From: DASXKD01 sp963734725 | Lineage (GTDB): Bacteria > Actinomycetota > Actinomycetes > Streptosporangiales > Streptosporangiaceae | Length of the DNA stretch: 37,820 bases | Assembly: GCA_963734725.1 (NCBI GenBank) | Contig: CAVTIX010000004.1 | Span: 1-37,820 of the forward strand | Direction: 5' to 3' | Shown: piece by piece, positions 8,799-15,172 of the stretch | Numbering within the stretch: position 1 is the stretch's first letter | Layout: each line of letters opens with the position of its first letter | The notes under the pieces: model-generated | The model's input: only the letters and a program-made list of their open reading frames with translations | Told to the model about the DNA's origin: nothing | Databases searched by the model: none | Position numbers and translations under genes: made by a program

Positions 8799-8888
8799 CA
8801 CCGGACTATAGCCCGGTTACTGAGCGGCGGGCCCGCCCACAAGGCGACCCACCGACCCAGATCACCTGACAGCAAGCGGGACCCGGTG
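8799..8888 (+). promoter_or_regulatory. Possible structured 5' leader before the GGDEF gene
   Basis: CACCGG (8799-8804) can pair with CCGGTG (8883-8888), closing about 80 nt that contain the palindrome GGCGGGCCCGCC and other GC-rich stems. An AAGGAG ribosome site follows immediately. The conserved core of the known c-di-GMP-I riboswitch is not evident, so no known riboswitch class is claimed. Confidence 0.25.
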
Positions 8889-8902
8889 GAAGGAGCGGCT
8901 CG

Positions 8903-8935
8903 GTGCGCGTTACAGCATCGGGTGTTCTGCCATGA
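8903..8935 (+). CDS. Mini-ORF (10 codons) coupled to the GGDEF gene
   Basis: GTG at 8903 encodes MRVTASGVLP and stops at TGA 8933-8935, which overlaps the GGDEF ATG at 8932 as ATGA. The only good ribosome site (AAGGAG, 8889-8894) is 8 nt before this GTG and much too far from 8932. The arrangement implies that ribosomes load on the mini-ORF and reinitiate on the main gene. Confidence 0.45.
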   Translation: MRVTASGVLP

Positions 8936-10782
8936 GCCCGGCTCAGGTAGCAGCATCAGCCGTGGTATTGCTGGCCGCCGCCGGGGCGGCGGTGAGCCTG
9001 TGGCGTGGCGCTGCCCGCCAGCCGTGGCCAGACCTGCGCGCCTACCGATGGTTCACGATCGCGGCCGGGCTGATCTGCGCCAACGTGATCGTCGGCCAAG
9101 CGGCGCCGCCCCCCGCGGCGGCGGCCGCGATGCTGTCGTTCACCGACCTGCCGTCACTGGTCCTGCTGCCGGTGATGGCCGCGGGGCTGGCCGGGCTGGC
9201 GACCGCCGCCCGGAGCGCCATCCCGGACGCGCAGTCGCCGCGGCGGTCCCGCCTGGCCGCCGCGGGCGCGTACCTGGCGGACGGGTACGTGCTGGCGGCC
9301 GCGCTGTTCCTGATCGGTTGGGTCACCTTGTTCAGCGCGGCATACACACGGTCCGGCGCCGGCCTGTCCTTTGCCAGGGAGCTGGTTCACCCGCTGGTGG
9401 ACCTGCTGGTCCTGTGCGCGGCGCTGCCCCTCGCGCAGGCCGCCGGCCGCCGGGGGGTGGCGCCGTACCTGGCCCTGGTGGCCGTCACGGTGGGCGATGC
9501 GCTCGCGGTGGGGGCCCGGATCGCCGGGACCAGCCCGGGCATCGGCGCGGTGGCCGCGCAGCTTGTCGCGCTGGGGCTGCTGGCCCTCACCCCGTGGGCG
9601 GTTGGTGCCTGGGCGGCCGGGACCCGGTGGCTCGAGGGGGCGCGTGAGGTGACCACCGCCGCGGCCGCGGCGGCGGCCGCCATCGCTTGTGTGCTGGTGA
9701 TCGGGCAGGCGATGGTGGCCGGGCACCTGACCGGGCTGATGGAGATCTTGCTCGTGGGCACGATAGCGGCCGTGCTCGCGGTGCGCGTGATCAGCCTGGT
9801 CTGGCGGGTGGACGCCTGGTCGCGGGTGTGGCAGGAGTCAGGCCGGCAGTTCCGGCAGCTTGCCGAGCGGACCAGCGACGTGGTGCTGCTCTGCGACGTC
9901 AACGGGGTGATCAGGTACGCCAGTCACGCGGTGACCGGCTACGGGTACGGGCCCGATGCGCTGCGTGGCACGCCGGTCGTCGACCTGCTCCATCCCGACG
10001 ACCGGGCGGGGGGCATGCAGGCGATCCACCGGGTCATGGCGAGCAAGGCTCAGCGGCCGGGCCGCTATCCGTGCCGGGTGCGGGCCGAAGACGGCACCTG
10101 GCGCCACGTCGAGGCCACCGTCTCGCGCTACCGCGACCCGGGGCAGCCGGACCTGGTGCTGATCACCGCCAGGGATATGAGCGCCCAGGTGGCGCTGCGC
10201 CGCCAGGTCACCCACCTGACCTTCCACGACGGGCTGACCGGCCTGCCGAACCGCGCCTACGCCGAGCAGCGGGCGCTGGATGTGCTCGGCCGGGGCCGGA
10301 GCGCGGCCGTGCCCGGGGTCATCGTCGTGGACATCGACGGCTTCACCGCGGTGAACGACGTGCGCGGGCGTACCGCAGGCGACCTGCTGCTCGCCCAGGT
10401 CGCCCGGCGGCTCCGGCTGGCGGTGTCGCCGGAGGACACGGTCGCGCGCTGGGCCGGCGATGAGTTCGCGGTGCTGACCGAAGGGACGGTCACCGCCGCG
10501 GGACTCGCGGACATTGCCGAACGGCTGGCGCGGGGCGTGGCCGCGCAGCCGTTCCGGATAGGGGACTCGGACCTGACCATCACGGCCAGCGTCGGGGCCG
10601 CGCTCGCCGACGGCGGCGCGGCGGCAGACATGTGGCGCAATGCCGAGGCGGCGCTGGCCCGGGCCAGGGCGGCCGGGGCCGGGCGGGTCGAGATGTTCGG
10701 CGCCGATGACCCGGCCGGCGCCGATGGCCGGGGGCCCGCTGCGGCGGAGGCCGCCGCGTCGCCGCAACCGGGCGCGGCGTGA
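8932..10782 (+). CDS. Membrane-bound PAS-GGDEF protein (putative diguanylate cyclase)
   Basis: 616 residues. About eight or nine hydrophobic segments fill residues 1-290, followed by a PAS domain (about 305-418: LAERTSDVVLLCDVNGVIRYAS...HPDDR) and a GGDEF domain (about 425-590: DGLTGLPNR...VVDIDGF...ARWAGDEF). The signature is AGDEF (508-512); this variant is active in some diguanylate cyclases. The position of the inhibitory RxxD site reads SPED (499-502), so the I-site arginine is absent. There is no EAL domain. The role would be to make c-di-GMP in response to a membrane or PAS signal. A membrane GGDEF gene also precedes ilvB in Streptomyces, as I recall. Confidence 0.88.
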   Translation: MSPAQVAASAVVLLAAAGAAVSLWRGAARQPWPDLRAYRWFTIAAGLICANVIVGQAAPPPAAAAAMLSFTDLPSLVLLPVMAAGLAGLATAARSAIPDAQSPRRSRLAAAGAYLADGYVLAAALFLIGWVTLFSAAYTRSGAGLSFARELVHPLVDLLVLCAALPLAQAAGRRGVAPYLALVAVTVGDALAVGARIAGTSPGIGAVAAQLVALGLLALTPWAVGAWAAGTRWLEGAREVTTAAAAAAAAIACVLVIGQAMVAGHLTGLMEILLVGTIAAVLAVRVISLVWRVDAWSRVWQESGRQFRQLAERTSDVVLLCDVNGVIRYASHAVTGYGYGPDALRGTPVVDLLHPDDRAGGMQAIHRVMASKAQRPGRYPCRVRAEDGTWRHVEATVSRYRDPGQPDLVLITARDMSAQVALRRQVTHLTFHDGLTGLPNRAYAEQRALDVLGRGRSAAVPGVIVVDIDGFTAVNDVRGRTAGDLLLAQVARRLRLAVSPEDTVARWAGDEFAVLTEGTVTAAGLADIAERLARGVAAQPFRIGDSDLTITASVGAALADGGAAADMWRNAEAALARARAAGAGRVEMFGADDPAGADGRGPAAAEAAASPQPGAA

Positions 10783-10807
10783 GCGGCCCGGGCGCCCCCG
10801 CAATCCT

Positions 10808-10826
10808 GGTCTCATATTCCGAGACG
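10808..10826. promoter_or_regulatory. BCAA operator copy 1 (ilvB)
   Basis: GGTCTCA-TATTC-CGAGACG, a palindrome with the core GTCTC-N7-GAGAC shared with sites before leuB (22702) and cimA (29527). It lies 14 nt upstream of a TTGACG -35 box. The regulator is inferred to be an IclR-type NdgR/LtbR homologue. Confidence 0.65.
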
Positions 10827-10840
10827 AAACTGTCCTCAGG

Positions 10841-10869
10841 TTGACGGATACAACCCCATGGACCACAGT
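10841..10869 (+). promoter_or_regulatory. ilvB promoter candidate
   Basis: TTGACG (10841-10846), 17 bp, then CACAGT (10864-10869). The leader-peptide GTG at 10877 follows 7 nt later, so the leader mRNA may be leaderless. Confidence 0.45.
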
Positions 10870-10876
10870 GGACTAC

Positions 10877-10924
10877 GTGCACGGTGACCACATTCTCGTA
10901 CTTCGAAGGCGCGCGGATCGCTGA
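10877..10924 (+). CDS. ilvB leader peptide with Ile-Leu-Val-Leu codons
   Basis: From GTG 10877 the peptide is MHGDHILVLRRRADR; an in-frame GTG at 10868 would add three residues. The run ATT CTC GTA CTT (10892-10903) is four consecutive branched-chain codons ending 5 nt before a 10-bp hairpin arm. This is the classic design of a transcription attenuator: shortage of charged Ile, Leu or Val tRNA stalls the ribosome and alters downstream folding. Actinobacterial ilvB attenuators of this kind have been predicted before. Confidence 0.8.
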   Translation: MHGDHILVLRRRADR

Positions 10925-10977
10925 CATCCGATAATCCGCGCGCTACCCCGACTGCCCCAGGGCAGGAGGGGTTTTTT
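10909..10977 (+). promoter_or_regulatory. ilvB attenuator: hairpin plus U-tract terminator
   Basis: GCGCGCGGAT (10909-10918) pairs perfectly with ATCCGCGCGC (10934-10943). Directly after it, CCCC-ga-CTGCC...GGCAG-ga-GGGG (10946-10971) forms an intrinsic terminator followed by six T (10972-10977). The first hairpin arm overlaps the end of the leader ORF, so a translating or stalled ribosome controls whether it forms. Confidence 0.8.
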
Positions 10978-11020
10978 GTTGCCGCCGTCCGCAGCCGACA
11001 CAACCGATGGAGCATTGGCG

Positions 11021-12964
11021 ATGACTGACCAGACCACGACCACGGTCGGCGCCCGGACCGGGCAGACAGGCCCGGGCCGCCAGGGCCAGGCGCCGTCGCC
11101 GCGCGACCTCGCGGCGCGGGCGCCGGCCCGGGATGCGGCGGGGCGGGACGCGGCGCCGGGGGCGGCCCCGCGGCGGACCGAAGCGGCGCCGCCCACCGGC
11201 CCCGTCCTGATGACAGGTGCCCAGGCTCTGGTGGCAGCGCTGGAGCGACTCGGCGTCGATGTCGTATTCGGCATCCCCGGCGGCGCCATCCTCCCCGCCT
11301 ACGACCCGCTGTTCGACTCGCGCCGCGTGCGCCACATCCTGGTGCGGCATGAGCAGGGCGCCGGTCATGCCGCGGCGGGGTACGCCCAGGTGACCGGGCG
11401 TCCCGGGGTCTGCATGGCCACCTCGGGCCCGGGCGCGACCAACCTGGTCACTCCGCTGGCGGACGCGTACATGGACTCGGTGCCCGTGGTCGCCATCACC
11501 GGGCAGGTGCCGTCCGGCCTGATCGGCACGGACGGGTTCCAGGAAGCCGACATCGCCGGGATCACGCTTCCGGTGACCAAGCACAATTTCCTGGTCACCG
11601 AGGCCGGTGACATCGCCAGGACGGTCGCCGAGGCGTTTCACGTGGCCGCCACGGGCAGGCCCGGCCCGGTGCTGGTGGACATCGCGAAGGACGCGTTGCA
11701 GGCGAAGACCCAGTTCCGCTGGCCCGTGCCGTTCGACCTGCCCGGCTACCACCCCGTCACCCGGCCGCATTCCCGCCAGGTGCGCGAGGCCGCCCGGATG
11801 ATGATGGCGGCGCAGCGCCCGGTCCTGTACGTCGGGGGCGGGGTGATCAAGGCAGGCGCGAGCGAGGACCTCGTCGAGCTGGCCGAACTGACCGGGATGC
11901 CCGTAGTCACCACGCTGATGGCGCGCGGCGCGTTCCCCAGCAGCCATCGGCAGAACCTGGGCATGCCGGGCATGCACGGCAAGGTGGCGGCCGTGGGGGC
12001 CCTGCAAAAGGCGGACCTGCTGATAGCGCTCGGGGCCAGGTTCGACGATCGCGTCACCGGCCGGCTGGACTCCTTCGCCCCGGAGGCCGCGGTGGTGCAC
12101 GCCGACATCGACCCGGCCGAGATCTCCAAGAACCGGCACGCCGAGGTGCCCATCGTCGGCGACTGCCGTGAGGTGATCATCGAACTGCTCGGCGCGATCC
12201 GGGCCGAGCGGGAGACCGGGCGCCAGGCGGACCTGTCCGGCTGGTGGTCGCAACTGGACGCCTGGCGGGCCACCTATCCCCTGGGCTACGACGAGCCGGA
12301 TGACGGCTCTCTTTCGCCGCAGTACGTGATCGAGCGGATCGGCAAGCTGGCCGGGCCGGACGCGTACTACGTGGCGGGCGTGGGCCAGCACCAGATGTGG
12401 GCGGCTCAGTTCATCGAGCATGAGCGGCCCCGGCACTGGCTCAACTCCGGCGGCCTCGGCACCATGGGCTACGCGGTGCCCGCGGCCATGGGCGCCAAGG
12501 TGGGCGTGCCGGACTCGTCGGTGTGGGCGATCGACGGCGACGGCTGCTTCCAGATGACCAACCAAGAACTTGCCACCTGCACGGTGGAGGGGATCCCGAT
12601 CAAGGTGGCCATCATCAACAACGGCAACCTGGGCATGGTCCGCCAGTGGCAGACGCTCTTCTACAACGAGCGTTACTCGCAGACCGACCTGGACCGGGTA
12701 GAGCAGGGCAACTCGGCCGGGACCCGGATTCCAGACTTCGTCAAACTGGCCGAGGCCTACGGCTGCGCCGGGCTGCGCTGCGAGACCGCGGCCGAGGTGG
12801 ACGCCGTGATCAAGCAGGCCATGGACATCCAGGACCGGCCTGTGGTGATTGACTTCGTCGTGCACCGTGACGCCATGGTCTGGCCCATGGTCGCCGCGGG
12901 CACCAGCAATGACGACATCAAGGTGGCGCGGGATATGGCGCCGGACTGGGATGTGACCGAATGA
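11021..12964 (+). CDS. ilvB: Acetolactate synthase large subunit
   Basis: 647 residues from ATG 11021, which has GGAG 8 nt upstream; an in-frame TTG at 10976 overlaps the terminator's T-run and is rejected. The enzyme condenses pyruvate (or pyruvate and 2-ketobutyrate) using thiamine diphosphate, the first common step to valine, leucine and isoleucine. The first 65 residues are a low-complexity lead-in typical of actinobacterial IlvB. The core starts at MTGAQALVAALERLGVDVVFGIPGGAILP. The catalytic Glu lies in VRHEQGAGHAA. The ThDP/Mg motif GDGCFQMTNQEL...NNGNLGMVRQWQ is complete. Its TGA overlaps an ATG that opens the linker frame towards ilvN. Confidence 0.96.
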   Translation: MTDQTTTTVGARTGQTGPGRQGQAPSPRDLAARAPARDAAGRDAAPGAAPRRTEAAPPTGPVLMTGAQALVAALERLGVDVVFGIPGGAILPAYDPLFDSRRVRHILVRHEQGAGHAAAGYAQVTGRPGVCMATSGPGATNLVTPLADAYMDSVPVVAITGQVPSGLIGTDGFQEADIAGITLPVTKHNFLVTEAGDIARTVAEAFHVAATGRPGPVLVDIAKDALQAKTQFRWPVPFDLPGYHPVTRPHSRQVREAARMMMAAQRPVLYVGGGVIKAGASEDLVELAELTGMPVVTTLMARGAFPSSHRQNLGMPGMHGKVAAVGALQKADLLIALGARFDDRVTGRLDSFAPEAAVVHADIDPAEISKNRHAEVPIVGDCREVIIELLGAIRAERETGRQADLSGWWSQLDAWRATYPLGYDEPDDGSLSPQYVIERIGKLAGPDAYYVAGVGQHQMWAAQFIEHERPRHWLNSGGLGTMGYAVPAAMGAKVGVPDSSVWAIDGDGCFQMTNQELATCTVEGIPIKVAIINNGNLGMVRQWQTLFYNERYSQTDLDRVEQGNSAGTRIPDFVKLAEAYGCAGLRCETAAEVDAVIKQAMDIQDRPVVIDFVVHRDAMVWPMVAAGTSNDDIKVARDMAPDWDVTE

Positions 12965-12993
12965 GTAGGCCTGTGTCGACCACAGCGAGCGTC

Positions 12994-13105
12994 ACGCCGC
13001 AGCCGCCGGGCCGAACGCCGTGTAAGGCGCCCCAGGCGCCGTTGCGGTGTCCCGGCGGCGAGGACACGCCTCCCGAAGCCAGCGAAGCGCCCGCGAGGGA
13101 GGCCA
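12994..13105 (+). repeat. Intergenic element, copy B (ilvB/ilvN junction)
   Basis: Related to 2465-2612: the first 27 nt differ at one position, and GAGGAC, GCCTCCC and the closing GCGAGGGAGGCCA are shared. The 9-bp sequence AATGAGTAG occurs on both sides (12960-12968 and 13109-13117), so the ilvN start looks duplicated around an insertion. A frame starting at ATG 12961 (overlapping the ilvB TGA) runs 50 codons through the element and ends at a TGA overlapping the ilvN ATG. Confidence 0.72.
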
Positions 13106-13109
13106 GGAA

Positions 13110-13697
13110 ATGAGTAGCCAGCCACCGGTGCGCTTGCGGGAGCAGGAGGCAAGCGCGAGCAGGCACACGCTGTCGGTTCTCGTGGAGAACAAGCCCGGCG
13201 TGCTCGTCCGCATCGCGGGGCTGTTCTCCCGCCGCGGCTTCAACATCGACTCACTCGCGGTGGGCCCGACCGAGCACCACGAGATCTCCCGGATGACGAT
13301 CGTCGTGAACTGCGCGGAGCACCCACTGGAGCAGGTCACCAAGCAGCTCAACAAGCTGATCAATGTGCTGAAGATCGTCGAGCTGGAGCCTGCCGTCTCG
13401 GTGCAGCGGGAACTCCTGCTGGTGAAGGTACGGGCCGACGCCGAGACCCGGTCCCGGGTGCTCGAAACCGTCGCCCTGTTTCGCGCCAAGGTCGTCGACG
13501 TCGCCCAGGACGCGGTGACAGTTGAGGCCACCGGGAACCGGGACAAGCTGGACGCCCTGATCAGGGTCCTTGAACCGTTCGGCATCAAGGAGCTCGTCCA
13601 GTCCGGCATGGTGGCCCTGGGACGCGGGAGCAAGTCTATTACCGACCGCGCGCTGCGACCGTTGGATGCAGCGCGGGCGGCTCAGCGCAGTGAGTGA
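13110..13697 (+). CDS. ilvN: Acetolactate synthase regulatory (small) subunit
   Basis: 195 residues from ATG 13110 (MSSQPPVRLREQEASASRHTLSVLVENKPGVLVRIAGLFSRRGFNIDSLAVG). The N-terminal ACT domain (about 20-95) is the valine-binding feedback module. The C-terminal half (QRELLLVKVRADAETRSRVLETVALFRAKVVDV) is the conserved IlvN C-terminal domain that activates IlvB. The GAGGGAGG ribosome site is supplied by the repeat element. A frame extending back to 13047 is not supported. IlvN sits between ilvB and ilvC, as expected for an ilvBNC operon. Confidence 0.95.
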   Translation: MSSQPPVRLREQEASASRHTLSVLVENKPGVLVRIAGLFSRRGFNIDSLAVGPTEHHEISRMTIVVNCAEHPLEQVTKQLNKLINVLKIVELEPAVSVQRELLLVKVRADAETRSRVLETVALFRAKVVDVAQDAVTVEATGNRDKLDALIRVLEPFGIKELVQSGMVALGRGSKSITDRALRPLDAARAAQRSE

Positions 13698-13707
13698 AAG
13701 GCAACCG

Positions 13708-14718
13708 ATGGCGGACATCTTTTACGACGACCAGGCTGACCTGGCAATCATCCAGCAGCGTCACGTGGCGGTGCTTGGCTACGGCAGTCAGGGGCACGCG
13801 CACGCGCTGTCACTGCGCGACTCGGGCGTGGACGTCAGGGTGGGCCTGCCCGAGGGGTCCCGGAGCCGGGAGGCCGCGGCCAGCGACGGCCTGCCGGTAG
13901 CCACCCCCGATCAGGCCTGCGAGGAGGCAGACCTGATCATGGTTCTTGCCCCGGACCACGTGCAGCGGGCCCTGTACGCGGAGGCGATCGCGCCGAGCCT
14001 GGTGCCCGGCGATGCCCTGTTCTTCGCGCACGGGCTGAATATCCGCTACCAGCTCGTCACCCCGCCGGATGGCGTCGATGTGTGCATGGTCGCCCCGAAG
14101 GGGCCGGGCCACCTGGTCCGCCGGCAGTTCACCGAGGGCCGGGGAGTGCCGGTGCTGGTCGCCGTGGAGCGCGACGCCTCTGGCAGCGCGTGGCCGCTGG
14201 CGCTCGCCTACGCCAAGGCGATCGGCGGGACCCGGGCCGGCGCGCTCGCCACCACCTTCGCCGAAGAGACGGAGACTGACCTGTTCGGTGAGCAGGTGGT
14301 GCTCTGCGGCGGGGTGTCCGAACTGATCAAGGCCGGGTTCGACACCCTGGTGGAGGCCGGCTACCAGCCCGAGATCGCCTACTTCGAGTGCCTGCACGAG
14401 ATGAAGCTGATCGTGGACCTCATGTACGAGGGCGGCCTGTCCAAGATGTACTGGTCAGTCTCGGACACCGCGGAGTTCGGTGGCTATACCCGGGGCCCGC
14501 GGATCATCGACGGCCGGAGCATGGAGGAGATGCGGCGCATCCTCGGCGAGATCCGCGACGGCTCGTTCACGCGGGAACTCGTGGAGGAGTTCGACAACGG
14601 GCGGCCGAACTTCCTCAAGCGGCGCGAGGCCTTGCACGCGGAGCAGATCGAGCAGGTGGGCGCGAAACTGCGGCCCCTGATGAGCTGGCTCGCCGACGAC
14701 GACGCTGACGAAGGCTAG
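13708..14718 (+). CDS. ilvC: Ketol-acid reductoisomerase (class I)
   Basis: 336 residues from ATG 13708 (MADIFYDDQADLAIIQQRHVAVLGYGSQGHAHALSLRDSG). The Rossmann motif GYGSQGHAHA binds NADPH. MVAPKGPGHLVRRQF and the Mg-ligand helix FAEETETDLFGEQVVLCGG are intact, and the length is that of short class I enzymes. It converts acetolactate or acetohydroxybutyrate to the dihydroxyacid. AAAGG lies about 7 nt upstream. A longer open frame from 13570 overlaps ilvN and is not supported. The TAG stop shares its CTAG with the stop codon of the opposite-strand gene. Confidence 0.96.
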   Translation: MADIFYDDQADLAIIQQRHVAVLGYGSQGHAHALSLRDSGVDVRVGLPEGSRSREAAASDGLPVATPDQACEEADLIMVLAPDHVQRALYAEAIAPSLVPGDALFFAHGLNIRYQLVTPPDGVDVCMVAPKGPGHLVRRQFTEGRGVPVLVAVERDASGSAWPLALAYAKAIGGTRAGALATTFAEETETDLFGEQVVLCGGVSELIKAGFDTLVEAGYQPEIAYFECLHEMKLIVDLMYEGGLSKMYWSVSDTAEFGGYTRGPRIIDGRSMEEMRRILGEIRDGSFTRELVEEFDNGRPNFLKRREALHAEQIEQVGAKLRPLMSWLADDDADEG

Positions 14719-15164
14719 CGGGGACGGCGCGGACCCGCCAGCCGGGTGAGCGCAGGGCGCAGCGGGCGTTCGGTGTAGCCGCCCTCGGCCAGGCCGGCCC
14801 GCCGCTCGAAGATGTTCCGAGAGCCGAAGTCGCCGGTCAGCAGCCACGACACCCCGGCCGCGAGGAAGTAGAGCGGCAGCATCGTCACGCCACCGCAGCA
14901 GGCGAACTGGGTGGCGTGGCGTGCCTCGTGCGCGAGCAGGGTTCGCGCGCCGCCCGCGCCGTTGGCGTCCAGGCGGGTCACGATCACATTGCCGAGGCAG
15001 AACGCCGGCGCCGGGGGCACCGGAAGCCGGTACCCCACGGCGACGACTAGGCCGTCCCTGGCTCTGATGAGCCTGGCCCGGCCCGCCGCTGCGACCAGGA
15101 TCCCGGCCAGGGTGGACCCGTTGAGCAGGTTCAACGCCAGCCGCGCCCGGTACGCGCCGCGCAT
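14715..15164 (-). CDS. Small membrane protein with an HEARH zinc-type motif
   Basis: 149 residues from ATG 15164, starting 8 nt after the stop of the FtsH-like gene, so likely in one operon. LLAHEARHATQFACCGG (about residues 74-90) matches the HExxH metal-binding pattern, followed by a hydrophobic span (VTMLPLYFLAAGVSWLLTG). The N-terminal part (LNLLNGSTLAGILVAAAG) is also hydrophobic. I do not recognise a named family; a membrane-associated metal-binding or peptidase-like role is an inference. The open frame continues back to 15371 but only through the low-complexity tail of the neighbour. It converges on ilvC with overlapping stop codons. Confidence 0.6.
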   Translation of the reverse strand: MRGAYRARLALNLLNGSTLAGILVAAAGRARLIRARDGLVVAVGYRLPVPPAPAFCLGNVIVTRLDANGAGGARTLLAHEARHATQFACCGGVTMLPLYFLAAGVSWLLTGDFGSRNIFERRAGLAEGGYTERPLRPALTRLAGPRRPR

Positions 15165-15172
15165 CGCCGCCG

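Noticed and set aside
8799..8888. c-di-GMP-I riboswitch before the GGDEF gene
   Set aside because: The conserved core sequences of that class are not visible; only a generic closing stem can be supported.
10976..11020. Earlier in-frame start (TTG 10976) for ilvB
   Set aside because: It lies in the T-run of the attenuator terminator; ATG 11021 has a ribosome site and fits the family length.
10943..12865. Long minus-strand open frame opposite ilvB
   Set aside because: Shadow of ilvB codon bias; no domain similarity and no ribosome site.
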